DNA of 64,000 nucleotides. Source: Microbacterium sp. YJN-G. Lineage in GTDB: Bacteria; Actinomycetota; Actinomycetes; Actinomycetales; Microbacteriaceae. The notes beneath the pieces are model-generated. The model was not told where the DNA came from and made no database searches. It saw nothing but the letters and a program-made list of their open reading frames with translations. The translations under genes and the position numbers were made by a program. Where the stretch lies: contig NZ_CP060402.1 in the NCBI RefSeq assembly GCF_015040615.1, forward strand, positions 3,100,001 to 3,164,000, given 5' to 3'. Below are positions 19,428 through 28,228 of this stretch, piece by piece. The first letter of the stretch is position 1. Every line of letters begins with the position of its first letter.

Positions 19428-19583
19428 GACGCCCCCGGCGGCCGGTGTGCTCCCCGGTCGCCGGGCCGGCTGAAGGGTCTCCAGCGTCAGCAAGGTCGTC
19501 CGTCTTGAACAGGGGCCACGCTCCCCCGAGGCTCCGAGGCTCCGGACGGCGCGCAGCGACGACCGGAGTGGGGCGTGGAGATG

Positions 19584-19710
19584 CTTCGACAGGCTCAGCA
19601 ACCCATTCCTGGCTGGGTCCCTGAGGCTCTCGAAGGGCCGCAGGCTCAGCAAGCGCGACTCACCCTGCTGGGTCCCTGAGGCTCTCGAAGGGCCCCAGGC
19701 TCAGCAACCC
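19584..19710. repeat. Three copies of a TCGAAGGGCC / TTCGACAGGCTCAG intergenic repeat
   Basis: The 301-bp space between pilB and pilC contains no gene. It holds three related copies: 19584-19604 (CTTCGACAGGCTCAGCAACCC), 19613-19652 and 19668-19710. The last two read CTGGGTCCCTGAGGCTCTCGAAGGGCC followed in opposite sense by CAGGCTCAGCAA, so each is a partial palindrome. The same family appears at 25048-25131, 39465-39494 and 46788-46975. It may terminate the convergent pil transcripts. Confidence 0.8.
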
Positions 19711-19728
19711 GCTCCCTATTAATGCGCG

Positions 19729-20967
19729 CTACTGCTTGGCCATGTCTCCGTAGAGCGTGAAGATCGGCATGTACAGCGAGATCACCATGCCGCCGATGAT
19801 GATGCCCAGGCCGACGATGAGCACGGGCTCGATGAGCGAAGACAGCTGCTCGGTGGCCGTCTCGACCTCGTCCTCGTAGAAGTCGGCGATGCTGCCGAGC
19901 ATCTCGGCGAGCGTGCCCGATTCCTCTCCGACGGCGACCATCTGCGCCACCATCGGCGGGAACACCGCAGCCTTCGACAGCGGCGCGGCGAACGAGCGCC
20001 CCGCGCGGATCGACTCCTGGATCTCGCGGACGGTCTGCTCGATCTTCCAGTTGTTCGACGCCTGGCCGACGATCGCGAGCGCCTGGATGATCGGCACGCC
20101 CGCGTCGAGCATCATCGACAGGTTCCGCGTGAAGCGGGCGACGGCCATCTTCGTGGTCAGCGGACCGAAGATCGGCAGCCGCAGCACCAGCGGGTCGACG
20201 ACGCGGCGGTAGGCATCCGTGTACCTGTTGCGCGACCACCACGCCCACACGACGATCACGGCGACCGCGAGCGCCGGCAGCACCCAGATCATGTTCTCCG
20301 ACAGGGTGACCAGGATCTGCGTCGGCAGCGGCAGCGCCCCGCCCAGCCCGGCGAACATGTTCTTGAACACCGGTACGACGAAGGTGATCATCGCGAGCAC
20401 GCCGATGATGGCGATGATGAGCACCACGAGCGGGTAGGTGGTCGCCGCGCGGATCTTGCTGTGCAGCTCGGACTGCTTCTGATAGTTCTCGGCGATCGAC
20501 TCGAGCGCCTGACCGAGGAAACCGCCAGACTCACCCACGCGCACGATCGAGATCATCAGCGGAGGGAAGAAATGCGGATGCCGTGCCAGCGACGCCGACA
20601 GCGATGAGCCGCCCTCCACGTCGGACTGCACGGCCAGCAGCACGCTCTGCAGCCGCTTGTCCTCGGCCTGCTCGGCGAGCACCGTCAGCGTGCGCAGCAG
20701 CGGCAGGCCGGCGTTGACCAGTGCTGCCATCTGGCGCGAGAACACCGCCAGGGTCTGCGCGGGCACGCCCTTGCGCAGCCGCGGCAGCGCGATCTCGCGG
20801 CGCAGCCCGGTTCTCGAGACCAGCCCCACGTGCAGCGGGGTGAGCCCCTGCGCGCGCAGCTTCGCGGCGACGGCCGAGTCGCTCGCGGCATCCATCGTCC
20901 CCTTGACGGGACGGGCGTTGCCGGGGTCGAGCGCCTGGTATTCGTACTCCTGGACGATGGCCATCAT
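19729..20967 (-). CDS. pilC: Type IV pilus inner-membrane platform protein PilC
   Basis: A 412-residue protein with two GspF/T2SSF domains (residues about 70-195 and 270-395) and three membrane segments (TTYPLVVLIIAIIGVLAMITFVVPVF, ENMIWVLPALAVAVIVVWAW and IEPVLIVGLGIIIGGMVISLYMPIF). The conserved LARHPHFFPPLMISIVRVGESGGFL is repeated in the second half as AAVFPPMVAQMVAVGEESGTL. It forms the platform on which PilB and PilT act. It is the last gene of the minus-strand pil operon; its ATG at 20967 overlaps the pilT stop, and another ATG lies at 20976. Confidence 0.95.
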   Translation of the reverse strand: MMAIVQEYEYQALDPGNARPVKGTMDAASDSAVAAKLRAQGLTPLHVGLVSRTGLRREIALPRLRKGVPAQTLAVFSRQMAALVNAGLPLLRTLTVLAEQAEDKRLQSVLLAVQSDVEGGSSLSASLARHPHFFPPLMISIVRVGESGGFLGQALESIAENYQKQSELHSKIRAATTYPLVVLIIAIIGVLAMITFVVPVFKNMFAGLGGALPLPTQILVTLSENMIWVLPALAVAVIVVWAWWSRNRYTDAYRRVVDPLVLRLPIFGPLTTKMAVARFTRNLSMMLDAGVPIIQALAIVGQASNNWKIEQTVREIQESIRAGRSFAAPLSKAAVFPPMVAQMVAVGEESGTLAEMLGSIADFYEDEVETATEQLSSLIEPVLIVGLGIIIGGMVISLYMPIFTLYGDMAKQ

Positions 20968-22106
20968 GAACCCCATTCCGTGAGCTGCGCGCCGCCGGCG
21001 AAGGTCGACCACGACTCGGCGTCGAGGTCGGAGGGCCGCACGTGCACGCCCTCGATCGACTTCGGGTCGGCGGCGAAGGTGCGGGCGACGGCGGCGGCGA
21101 CCGTGCCGTCGCCGACGAGGCGGCGCAGGTCCTGGTCGAGCGTGTGCATGCCGACGGACTGGCCGGCCTGCATGGCGGTGTACAGCTGCGACACCTGGCC
21201 CTCGCGGATGAGGTTGGCCACGGCGGGCGTGTTGATCAGCACCTCGGTGGCGATCACCCGCCCCTTCGACTGCGCGCGCGGCAGCAGGGTCTGACTGATG
21301 ATGCCCTGCAGTGTGTCGCCCAGCTGACTGCGGATCTGCGCCTGCTGATCGGCAGGGAAGGCGTCGACGAGACGGTTGATCGACTTCGCCGCACCCTGCG
21401 TGTGCAGTGTGGACAGCACGAGGTGGCCGGTCTCGGCCGCCGACAGGGCCGTCGAGATCGACTCGCGGTCGCGCAGCTCGCCGACCAGGATGACATCCGG
21501 GTCCTGCCGCAGCACGCGGCGCAGCGCCTCGGCGAAGGATGCCGTGTCACTGCCGATCTCGCGCTGGTGGATGAGCGCGCGCTTGGACTCGTGGTGGAAC
21601 TCGATCGGGTCCTCGATGGTGACCACGTGCACGGGCCGGGTGCCGTTGATGACGTCGACCATCGCGGTCAGCGTCGTCGACTTGCCCGAGCCCGTGGGTC
21701 CCGTCAGCAGCACGAGGCCACGGGGGCGCAGGGCGAGCTCGTGCGCCACGGCCGGCGCGCCCAGCTCTTCGATCGTGAAGACCTCACCCGGGATGAACCG
21801 CAGCGCCATCGCGATCTCGCCCTGCTGGCGGAACACGTTGATGCGGAAGCGTCCCGTCCCGGGCGACGCGTGCGCGAGGTCGACCTCGTGGCGCGTCGCG
21901 AACTCGGCGCGCTGGCCGTCGCTCATCAACGCCAGTGCTGCAGCATCCGCCCATTCCCGGCCGATGCGCTCGCTGTACCCCGGGACGGGCACGAGGTCGC
22001 CGTCGAGACGCATGAGCGGCGCCGCCCCGGCGGTGACGTGCACATCGGATGCTCCCAGGCGCGCGGCCGTGTCGAGCAGGTCGGTCAGCTGGTTGAGGAC
22101 CATCAC
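20964..22106 (-). CDS. pilT: Type IV pilus retraction ATPase PilT
   Basis: A 380-residue ATPase that drives pilus retraction. It has the PAS-like N-domain (LDTAARLGASDVHVTAG), Walker A GPTGSGKST, Asp box EDPIEFHHESKRALIHQREIG, Walker B VILVGELRD, His box AETGHLVLSTLHTQGA and the PilT-specific AIRNLIRE-like motif (here VANLIREGQVSQLYTAMQ). The GTG at 22106 overlaps the pilO stop (an ATG follows at 22103). Its presence suggests the pili are retractable and not just surface fibres. Confidence 0.95.
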   Translation of the reverse strand: MMVLNQLTDLLDTAARLGASDVHVTAGAAPLMRLDGDLVPVPGYSERIGREWADAAALALMSDGQRAEFATRHEVDLAHASPGTGRFRINVFRQQGEIAMALRFIPGEVFTIEELGAPAVAHELALRPRGLVLLTGPTGSGKSTTLTAMVDVINGTRPVHVVTIEDPIEFHHESKRALIHQREIGSDTASFAEALRRVLRQDPDVILVGELRDRESISTALSAAETGHLVLSTLHTQGAAKSINRLVDAFPADQQAQIRSQLGDTLQGIISQTLLPRAQSKGRVIATEVLINTPAVANLIREGQVSQLYTAMQAGQSVGMHTLDQDLRRLVGDGTVAAAVARTFAADPKSIEGVHVRPSDLDAESWSTFAGGAQLTEWGS

Positions 22107-22876
22107 AGTCTCCCGTCGGTGCGCATGAAGGTGAGGGCCTCGAGCTGGATGCCGAACCCGTCGGTGCCCTCGGTGACGGTCACCTTGTCGACGGCGAGCA
22201 GCCGTGCGTCTCCGCGCAGCCCGTCGAGGAAGGCCTGCACGGCCTCCATCGTGTAGGCCTTCGCGCTGACGGTGATCGGCACCTGCTGCCGGTCGGTCGC
22301 AGCCGCCGCGCCCGCTGCCGAGTCGGCGGCGGCCGGGTCGGCGGGGGTGGCGGCGTCGGCGGGTGCCGCCGGGGCAGCGCCGGATGCGGCATCCGCATCC
22401 GTCGCCACGGCATCCGCCTGCGCCTCCCCAGTGACCGCGGGATCCCCTCCCGCGGCGTCCGCACCCGCCGCCGGCGCGGCGGACGGGTCGTACTGCGCCA
22501 TGACCAGCCCCGCGCGCTCAGGCTCGGGACGCGGCGCGAACGCGGCGAGCTCGCCGCGGGTGATGCTGTCGATGCGCACCCCGGCGGCCGAGGCGGACGC
22601 GTCGATGATCGCGAAGACCTGGTCGACGAGCGGCGCGGCCGGGATCTGCGTGCGCAGGGCCGCGAGCTCGGCCTCGATCTGCGGCATCCGCTGCTTCTGC
22701 TCCTCGAGCGCGTCGATCTGCGAGGAGTAGACGGCGTTGGTGTTGCGGGCCTGATCGGTCTGGTCGAGCGCGGTGAGCCCGCGGCCGACGAGGGGCAGCA
22801 CGCCGAGCATGACGCCCAGCGCGACCACGGTGACCGTGATGAGCGCCCCGATGAGGGTGATGAGCTGCCTGGTCAC
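22103..22876 (-). CDS. pilO: Type IV pilus alignment protein PilO-like
   Basis: A 257-residue bitopic membrane protein: cytoplasmic stub, one membrane helix (residues 5-30), a periplasm-side coiled coil (about 40-75, ALEEQKQRMPQIEAELAALRTQ) and a C-terminal ferredoxin-like domain (about 200-257). Between them is an unusual Ala/Asp/Pro-rich insert (residues about 130-195). The position after pilN and the GTGA overlap with pilN support the assignment. With PilN it links PilM to the pilus machinery. Confidence 0.85.
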   Translation of the reverse strand: MTRQLITLIGALITVTVVALGVMLGVLPLVGRGLTALDQTDQARNTNAVYSSQIDALEEQKQRMPQIEAELAALRTQIPAAPLVDQVFAIIDASASAAGVRIDSITRGELAAFAPRPEPERAGLVMAQYDPSAAPAAGADAAGGDPAVTGEAQADAVATDADAASGAAPAAPADAATPADPAAADSAAGAAAATDRQQVPITVSAKAYTMEAVQAFLDGLRGDARLLAVDKVTVTEGTDGFGIQLEALTFMRTDGRL

Positions 22877-23559
22877 TTCTCGGCCTCCTCGGATGCGGTG
22901 AAGCTGCGGGAGTACACGGTCTGATCGAACGTGATGTCGATCGTGTACACGTAGGCGTCCGAGGTGGCGTTGCTCGTAGCCGTCGCGTTCGCGTCGGCCG
23001 TGGCGATGCCCTCGACGCCGCGCAAGGCGCGCACGTACGGAGCCATCTCGCGCGGTGTCGCGCTGGAGACGGTGATCGTCCCGGTCAGCCCGACCGCGGC
23101 GGTGGCGGCTGCGGCCGCATCCGTCGCGCCGGCGCTCGCCGCCCCGGCGGCGGGCACCGCACCGGGGGTGAGGTCGAACCCGGTCAGGGTGACGTCACCG
23201 GGGAGCGCACCACGGATCCTGCTGAGGATGCCGGACCACGCGAGGTCGGATCCCATCGCCTCCGCCCGGTAGGAGACGAGGTCGCGTTCGGTCTGCAGCG
23301 CGTTGCTGACGTCGGCGAGCGCGCCGACCTCGCCGATCAGGGCGGTGGTGCGCGACTGCTCGGCGGCCAGGGTCTGCTGTGCGAATCCGCTCCAGGCGAA
23401 GCCCGCGCCGATCAGCGCGACGGTGAACGCCAGCGCGGCGACGACGACCCGCGCCCAGATGCCGGTCAGGCGCTCACGGGCGCGACGCTCCACCTCGGAT
23501 CCGGGCAGCAGGTTGACGCGCGGGACGCCGACGGTGAGGGATGCTGCGCGAGACATCAT
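22873..23559 (-). CDS. pilN: Type IV pilus protein PilN-like
   Basis: A 228-residue protein with the signature PRVNLLPGSEVERRARERL at residues 13-31 (the NLLP motif binds PilM), one membrane helix (about 38-60), a coiled coil and a C-terminal domain with a low-complexity Ala/Thr stretch (SAGATDAAAAATAAVG). The ATG at 23559 overlaps the pilM stop (ATGA). Together with PilO it forms the alignment complex on the outer face of the membrane. Confidence 0.88.
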   Translation of the reverse strand: MMSRAASLTVGVPRVNLLPGSEVERRARERLTGIWARVVVAALAFTVALIGAGFAWSGFAQQTLAAEQSRTTALIGEVGALADVSNALQTERDLVSYRAEAMGSDLAWSGILSRIRGALPGDVTLTGFDLTPGAVPAAGAASAGATDAAAAATAAVGLTGTITVSSATPREMAPYVRALRGVEGIATADANATATSNATSDAYVYTIDITFDQTVYSRSFTASEEAEK

Positions 23560-24635
23560 CGTCCCCTTCCGAGCGCGAGGCCGAGCGTGCTGACGAGGTT
23601 GAGCCCGAACTCGCCGGCCGGCGGCGCGCCGCGCACGACCGCGACATCGGCGAGCGAGATCTGCCGGATCGGTACGACCAAGGCTTCGGCGAGGCCGGAG
23701 GCGACGCCGTCGACCGCCGAGCCGGCCCCGCACAGCAGCACCTGCTGCACGGATGCCGCGCTCGGCCGGTTCAGATAGAAGGAGAGTGTGCTGCGGATGC
23801 GGCCGATCAGGTCGGCGACGGGACGCTGGCCGACATCGCCGCGCAGCGCACCGCGCACCGTGACACCCGCGGAGATCGCCCCACTCGCCTCGCCACGCGC
23901 GTTCAGCGCGCTGGCCGCCGCGTGCGCGGGATCGAGCACGGCCACCTGCTCGGGCCGACGGACGGCGACGCCCTCTGCCGGGGCCAGCCTGGCGCGGCGC
24001 AGCACCGCAGAGGTCTCGAGGTCGACCGGTGTGATGCGGACGAACTCTGGTGCACCGTCGTTGAGGATGACGATCTGCGTGGTGTGGTCGCCGATGTGCA
24101 CGACGGCGACGGTGCCCTGCGGCGCGAGCAATGCGGCCGCCCTGGCGAGGCCGAACGCCGTCAGGTCGACGTTGACGATGCGCAGCTTGGAGCGGTCGAA
24201 GGCCGAGATCATCCCCTCGACGGTCTCGGCGACGGCCGCGACCAGCAGTCCGTGCAGCTGATCACCCTCCTGCGAGGTCGGGTAGTAGTCGAGCACCGCC
24301 TGGTTCACCGGCACGGGCAGCAGGTCCTGCACCTGGAACGGCAGGGTCTGGCGCAGCAGGTCTGGCGCCATGGTGGTCGTGGTGTACTCGCGCACGAGCA
24401 CCCGCCGGCTGGCCACCCCCAGAGTCGCGGATCTCGCCTTGATGCGGGCGCCGTTCCACAGCTGGCGGATCGCGATCGCGACCGCGCCCTCGTCGAGCAC
24501 CTCGGAATCGCGTGCGGCATCCGGCGGCAGCGGCACCTCGCCGTAGGCGAGCACCTGCGGGGTGCGCTCGAGCGTCACCTCCACGGCCCGGACGCTCTCT
24601 TCGGTGATCTCCACACCGACATGACTCTTCGACAT
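23556..24635 (-). CDS. pilM: Type IV pilus assembly actin-like ATPase PilM
   Basis: A 359-residue cytoplasmic protein with the actin/FtsA-like fold: VGVEITEESVRAVEV at the N-terminus (phosphate 1), VVHIGDHTTQIVILNDG (phosphate 2) and VQQVLLCGAGSAVDGVASGLAEAL (adenosine motif). Start ATG 24635 follows AGAAGGGG. It binds the N-terminal NLLP peptide of PilN and couples the cytoplasmic motors to the alignment complex. It is the first of four core pil genes joined by start/stop overlaps. Confidence 0.93.
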   Translation of the reverse strand: MSKSHVGVEITEESVRAVEVTLERTPQVLAYGEVPLPPDAARDSEVLDEGAVAIAIRQLWNGARIKARSATLGVASRRVLVREYTTTTMAPDLLRQTLPFQVQDLLPVPVNQAVLDYYPTSQEGDQLHGLLVAAVAETVEGMISAFDRSKLRIVNVDLTAFGLARAAALLAPQGTVAVVHIGDHTTQIVILNDGAPEFVRITPVDLETSAVLRRARLAPAEGVAVRRPEQVAVLDPAHAAASALNARGEASGAISAGVTVRGALRGDVGQRPVADLIGRIRSTLSFYLNRPSAASVQQVLLCGAGSAVDGVASGLAEALVVPIRQISLADVAVVRGAPPAGEFGLNLVSTLGLALGRGR

Positions 24636-24698
24636 ATCCCCTTCTCCCCTCTCCTTGCCCCTCAGCTCTTCATGTCTTTGCTCTTCGCCGGCTGCCGG

Positions 24699-25667
24699 TC
24701 AGGCCAGCAGCCCGAGATACCAGCGGCCCAGTGGCTCGCCGAACACGATGCCCAGCCACGCCCCGGCGAGCATCCACGGTCCGAACGGGATGGCGCTGCG
24801 GCGCTGCGCGCGCCCGGTCGCGATCAGCGCCAGTCCGAAGACGCCGGCGAGCACGAACGCGGCGAACGCGCCGACGACCAGCGACGACCAGCCGAACCAT
24901 CCGAGCACCGTGCCGACGAGCCCCGCGAGCTTCACGTCGCCGCCGCCCATGCCCCGCGGGCTGATCAACCGCACCACGTAATAGAAGAGGTACAGCGCGG
25001 CTCCTCCCGCGAGCGCGGTGAGCAGCGGCATCCACGTCATCTGGGTCCCTGCGCTCACCGCCTGGGTCCCTGAGCCCACCACCTGGGCCGCTGAGCCCAC
25101 CACCTGAGCCCCTGAGCCTGTCGAAGGGCCGATCGCCAGCACTTCCGTCGACGACTCGATCCCCGCCCACACCGTGGTGATGGCGAACAGCGCCGCCACC
25201 GCCGCCCACCCGGGCAGCACGATGGCGCTCGGCAGGCGCCGTGTGTCGAGGTCGATGATCGCGAGCACGATGCTCAGCGCCGCGAACACCTCGAGTGTGA
25301 GCAGCACGCCCCAGAATTCGGCGGTGCCGAACCACTGCGCACCGTCCACCGGCCGCAGATCGAAGGGGCGGGCGAGGATCACTCCGGCCGCCACGGCCGA
25401 GAACACCACCCCGGTCACGAGTTCGACCAGCGGATAGCGGATGCTGATGCCGCCGCGGCACCGTGCGCAGCGCCCGCGCAGGGCGAGCCAGCCGATCACC
25501 GGGACGTTCTGCCACCACCGGATCGGCTCGTCGCAGCGCGGGCAGCGGCTCTCGCGAGTGAGCGGGATGCCGGCGGGCACGCGGTACGCGACGACGTTGA
25601 GGAACGATCCGATGACCAGTCCGAACACTCCGGCCCAGACGGTGACGAAGATCGCGGCGGGAGGCAT
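24699..25667 (-). CDS. pilD: Prepilin peptidase / N-methyltransferase PilD with repeat-derived insert
   Basis: A 322-residue membrane aspartic protease that cleaves and methylates the prepilins encoded just upstream. The N-terminal methyltransferase domain has the zinc tetracysteine (Cys42, Cys45, Cys67, Cys70). The catalytic aspartates lie in IIDLD (residues 139-141) and GMGGGD (Asp244). Residues about 178-212 are a Gly/Ser/Ala/Gln-rich insert encoded by in-frame copies of the intergenic repeat also found near 19.6 kb; it falls in a loop between membrane segments and should be tolerated. Start ATG 25667 is one base after the preceding stop codon. Confidence 0.94.
   Translation of the reverse strand: MPPAAIFVTVWAGVFGLVIGSFLNVVAYRVPAGIPLTRESRCPRCDEPIRWWQNVPVIGWLALRGRCARCRGGISIRYPLVELVTGVVFSAVAAGVILARPFDLRPVDGAQWFGTAEFWGVLLTLEVFAALSIVLAIIDLDTRRLPSAIVLPGWAAVAALFAITTVWAGIESSTEVLAIGPSTGSGAQVVGSAAQVVGSGTQAVSAGTQMTWMPLLTALAGGAALYLFYYVVRLISPRGMGGGDVKLAGLVGTVLGWFGWSSLVVGAFAAFVLAGVFGLALIATGRAQRRSAIPFGPWMLAGAWLGIVFGEPLGRWYLGLLA
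25048..25131. repeat. Intergenic repeat family inside pilD
   Basis: Degenerate units of CTGGGTCCCTGAGC(CCACCAC) are followed by CCTGAGCCTGTCGAAGGGCC, the same element as at 19584-19710, here in frame with pilD. They encode a Val/Gly/Ser/Gln-rich loop. Confidence 0.8.
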
Positions 25668-25668
25668 G

Positions 25669-27282
25669 TCATCCCTCCGCCTGATAGGCGCGCGTGCCGA
25701 GCGAGACGGTCGTGCGGGTCGGGTCGAAGATGCCGCCGCTGCCCTTCACACCGCAGCTGAGGTTCTTGAACGCGGGCGACCAGCCCATCGGCGCGCAGGT
25801 GAAGGTGCCGCCGTTGAGGTGCAGGCCGTCGTTGCCCATGTAGAGCTGGCCGGTCATCGTCAGGGCGATGGTGTTGTTGATGCCGCACGCCGTGTAGATC
25901 ATCGTGCGCACGCCGATCGCGCTGCCCACGGCGAGCTTGTCTGCGCCCGAGGCGCAGGTGGGCACGCCGTCGGCGAGGTTGCTGTCGCCGTGCATGATGA
26001 TCAGCTGTGGGTCTGCAGCACCGGCGCTGATCGTGCCGCTGAGGTCGAGGTCCATGCCGGAGCCGGCCGGGAAGTACACGACCGCGTCGCGCTGCAGCGT
26101 GAACGATCCGGGCTTGAACGTCGATGACGAGCATCCGGTCAGGTCGATCATCACCCGGTCGCCGGTGGTCTCCAGCTCGGCGCGGATGTCGGCATTGCTG
26201 CACTTGCCGGTCACCGGCACCGTGCCCCAGTCGAGCGTGCGGTCGAGCTCCAACCATGCGGTCGCCTCGTAGACGGCATCCAGCGGGGGTTCGATGACGG
26301 GCGTCGGCTGACCCGGCATCGGGACGATCGGCGTTCCGTCCGTGCGCGTCCAACCGGTCGGCAGCGGGTTCGTGATCGTTCCCGTGGCTTTGATCGTGGT
26401 GCCGACGGTTCCGCTCTTGGAGAGGATGACGTTGCGGCCGGAGTAGATCTCGCCGCCGACCTTCACTCCGTCTGCCGCGAGATCGATGTCGCCGACCTCG
26501 GTGATGATGTCACCGCCGACGATGAAGTTCTTGTTCACCACCGAGATCACGCCGTAGGCGTAGATGCTGCCTGTCACGTGGCAGTCGCCGGTCACGTCGA
26601 TACCGGCATCGGTGACCCAGAGATCGCCCTTGATCTCGTTGCCCGCGCCGTTGTTGCACTCGTAGTCCTCGGTGCCGCGGATGACGAGGTCGCCGGCGTA
26701 GGTCGACTTGGTCGCCTTGAACTCGCCGTCGAAGTACGCCAGCGTGCCGGCGGGTCGGGTGTCGGGCGAGACTGTCCACGGGTAGGCGGCATCCACGGTG
26801 CTGGTCTTCGCGTCGGCGGTGCCGACCGAGTGGATGACCACCCAGTTCGAGGTCGCAGTGGGGCAGGTGCTGTACTCGGATGCCCCCGAGGCGACCGAGG
26901 ACCAGTCGGCGGGAACGTCCGCCGAGGTCGCCCAGCGCACCGACGCCGCGTACTGGAGCCCTGCCACCGAGCTGCCGGGCACGGCGACGCCGCCGGCCGG
27001 GCACGAGAGCGTGCCGTCGGTGATGCGATCGTTCACGGCGGCGACCGCGGCGTCGCGGCCCGATTCGGCGGCGATGAACGCCTGCGTGACGATGCGGTTG
27101 CTCGCGTTGGCCCGGATGGTGAAGAGCACAGTGGCCGCGATGGTCGCGGCGATGATGAAGCCGACCAGCATGACGACGATGACGGCGACGAGCATGGCGC
27201 CGGTGTCATCGGTGCGGACATGTTCGGGGCGCGTGCCGCGGGTGGCGCGGGCGCGGTCGAGCATCCTGCGGATCACAGACAT
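25669..27282 (-). CDS. Minor-pilin-like protein with bactofilin-like beta-helix region
   Basis: A 537-residue protein. Start ATG 27282 follows GGAGGCTCGCC and overlaps the preceding gene by 10 bp. The N-terminus is PilX-like: arginine-rich stub, then GAMLVAVIVVMLVGFIIAATIAATVLFTI (about residues 28-56) and IVTQAFIAAESGRDAAVAAV, as in PilX/secreted-assembly proteins. Residues about 160-300 are rich in short Gly/Asp beta turns (IKGDLWVTDAGIDVTGDCHVTG, IIT-EVGDIDLAADGVKVGGEIYSG) like bactofilin or beta-helix polymers. The C-terminal part has five or more Cys residues that could form disulfides. Probably a large tip or adhesin component of the pilus; this role is inferred from context. Confidence 0.8.
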   Translation of the reverse strand: MSVIRRMLDRARATRGTRPEHVRTDDTGAMLVAVIVVMLVGFIIAATIAATVLFTIRANASNRIVTQAFIAAESGRDAAVAAVNDRITDGTLSCPAGGVAVPGSSVAGLQYAASVRWATSADVPADWSSVASGASEYSTCPTATSNWVVIHSVGTADAKTSTVDAAYPWTVSPDTRPAGTLAYFDGEFKATKSTYAGDLVIRGTEDYECNNGAGNEIKGDLWVTDAGIDVTGDCHVTGSIYAYGVISVVNKNFIVGGDIITEVGDIDLAADGVKVGGEIYSGRNVILSKSGTVGTTIKATGTITNPLPTGWTRTDGTPIVPMPGQPTPVIEPPLDAVYEATAWLELDRTLDWGTVPVTGKCSNADIRAELETTGDRVMIDLTGCSSSTFKPGSFTLQRDAVVYFPAGSGMDLDLSGTISAGAADPQLIIMHGDSNLADGVPTCASGADKLAVGSAIGVRTMIYTACGINNTIALTMTGQLYMGNDGLHLNGGTFTCAPMGWSPAFKNLSCGVKGSGGIFDPTRTTVSLGTRAYQAEG

Positions 27283-27827
27283 GGCGAGCCTCCTGCGGCG
27301 AATGCGTTGCGGACGGCGATCTCGCCCTGGAAGACGACCGGCGCCGACTCGGTCGCGATCTGGAATCCGTACGTCACGGTGGTGGCGTCGAGTGTGAAGT
27401 AAGCGGGTCCGATCGGTGACACCTTCTCGGTGATCCACGCGCCCGGCCAGGTCAGCGGCGCGGCTCCGGTGGCGAAGAAGCCGGCGTCGCCGGTGAGCGG
27501 CTCGGTTGCCGGGTCGGCGTCGGCGGGCACGAACCGGAAGGCGCGGCAGTCGACGACGCCGCCGATGCGGGTGCGCACCTGCAGCACGTCGCCGCTGACC
27601 GAGACGGCCTCGGCATTGCGCACCGCGCGCTCGATGCTCGACGCGAAGACCTGGCCCTCGTTCGTAGCGGCTGTCGTGGTGGTGACGTCCTGCTGGGTGG
27701 TCCAGGAGTTCACGAGGATCATCACGACCACCCCGCTCAGGATGCCGGTGAGCACCATCGCCACGATGAGCTCGATGAGCGAGAGTCCCGCGTCGTCGGG
27801 CTCTCGCACGGATGCTGCGCTGCTCAT
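27273..27827 (-). CDS. PilW-like minor prepilin
   Basis: A 184-residue protein with a type IV prepilin signal: a short charged leader ending in Gly (REPDDAG) followed by LSLIELIVAMVLTGILSGVVVMIL, with the conserved Glu at +5 of the mature protein. The mature start is Leu, not Phe. The remainder is a pilin-like globular domain with two Cys residues (VVDCRAF and the C-terminal SPCL) that could form the usual D-region disulfide. Its ATG overlaps the upstream stop codon (ATGA). Minor pilins prime pilus assembly. Confidence 0.85.
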   Translation of the reverse strand: MSSAASVREPDDAGLSLIELIVAMVLTGILSGVVVMILVNSWTTQQDVTTTTAATNEGQVFASSIERAVRNAEAVSVSGDVLQVRTRIGGVVDCRAFRFVPADADPATEPLTGDAGFFATGAAPLTWPGAWITEKVSPIGPAYFTLDATTVTYGFQIATESAPVVFQGEIAVRNAFAAGGSPCL

Positions 27828-28210
27828 GGGATGTACACCTCCGCTCGCACGACCGTGAGGACCGTGGTGCCCCGCGCGGCCTCGAGCGTGATCGGCACGG
27901 CGCTGCCCGCGGTGCACGAGTAGGTCACGCCGGACGGGACGCGCACCTCGAATTCGGCGGCGGTGCCGGCGTGCAGCGTCTTGGTGGCGGCCGCACTGTC
28001 GAGTGCGGCGCAGGTCTGACCGTCGCGGGCCTGCTCGATGAGAGCGTTCAGCTCGCGGGTCGCGGTCGCCGTCGCGGATTGGCGGGACGACTGCTGGATG
28101 CCGCTCCACAGCACGGGCAGGATCGCCACGGCGACGATCCCCAGAAGGAACATCGCGATGACGACCTCGACGAGGCCGAAGCCGTCTTCGTCTCGGGTAT
28201 GCGACGACAT
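27824..28210 (-). CDS. PilV-like minor prepilin
   Basis: A 128-residue prepilin: leader MSSHTRDEDG cleaved before FGLVEVVIAMFLLGIVAVAILPVLW, with Glu at mature position 5. Two Cys residues (QTCAAL and YSCTAG) are suited to a disulfide. It heads the block of translationally coupled genes that continues to pilC. It is separated from the major pilin gene by the 170-bp hairpin array, so its expression may be set separately. Confidence 0.85.
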   Translation of the reverse strand: MSSHTRDEDGFGLVEVVIAMFLLGIVAVAILPVLWSGIQQSSRQSATATATRELNALIEQARDGQTCAALDSAAATKTLHAGTAAEFEVRVPSGVTYSCTAGSAVPITLEAARGTTVLTVVRAEVYIP

Positions 28211-28228
28211 GAGTGGTCCTCGGGTAGA

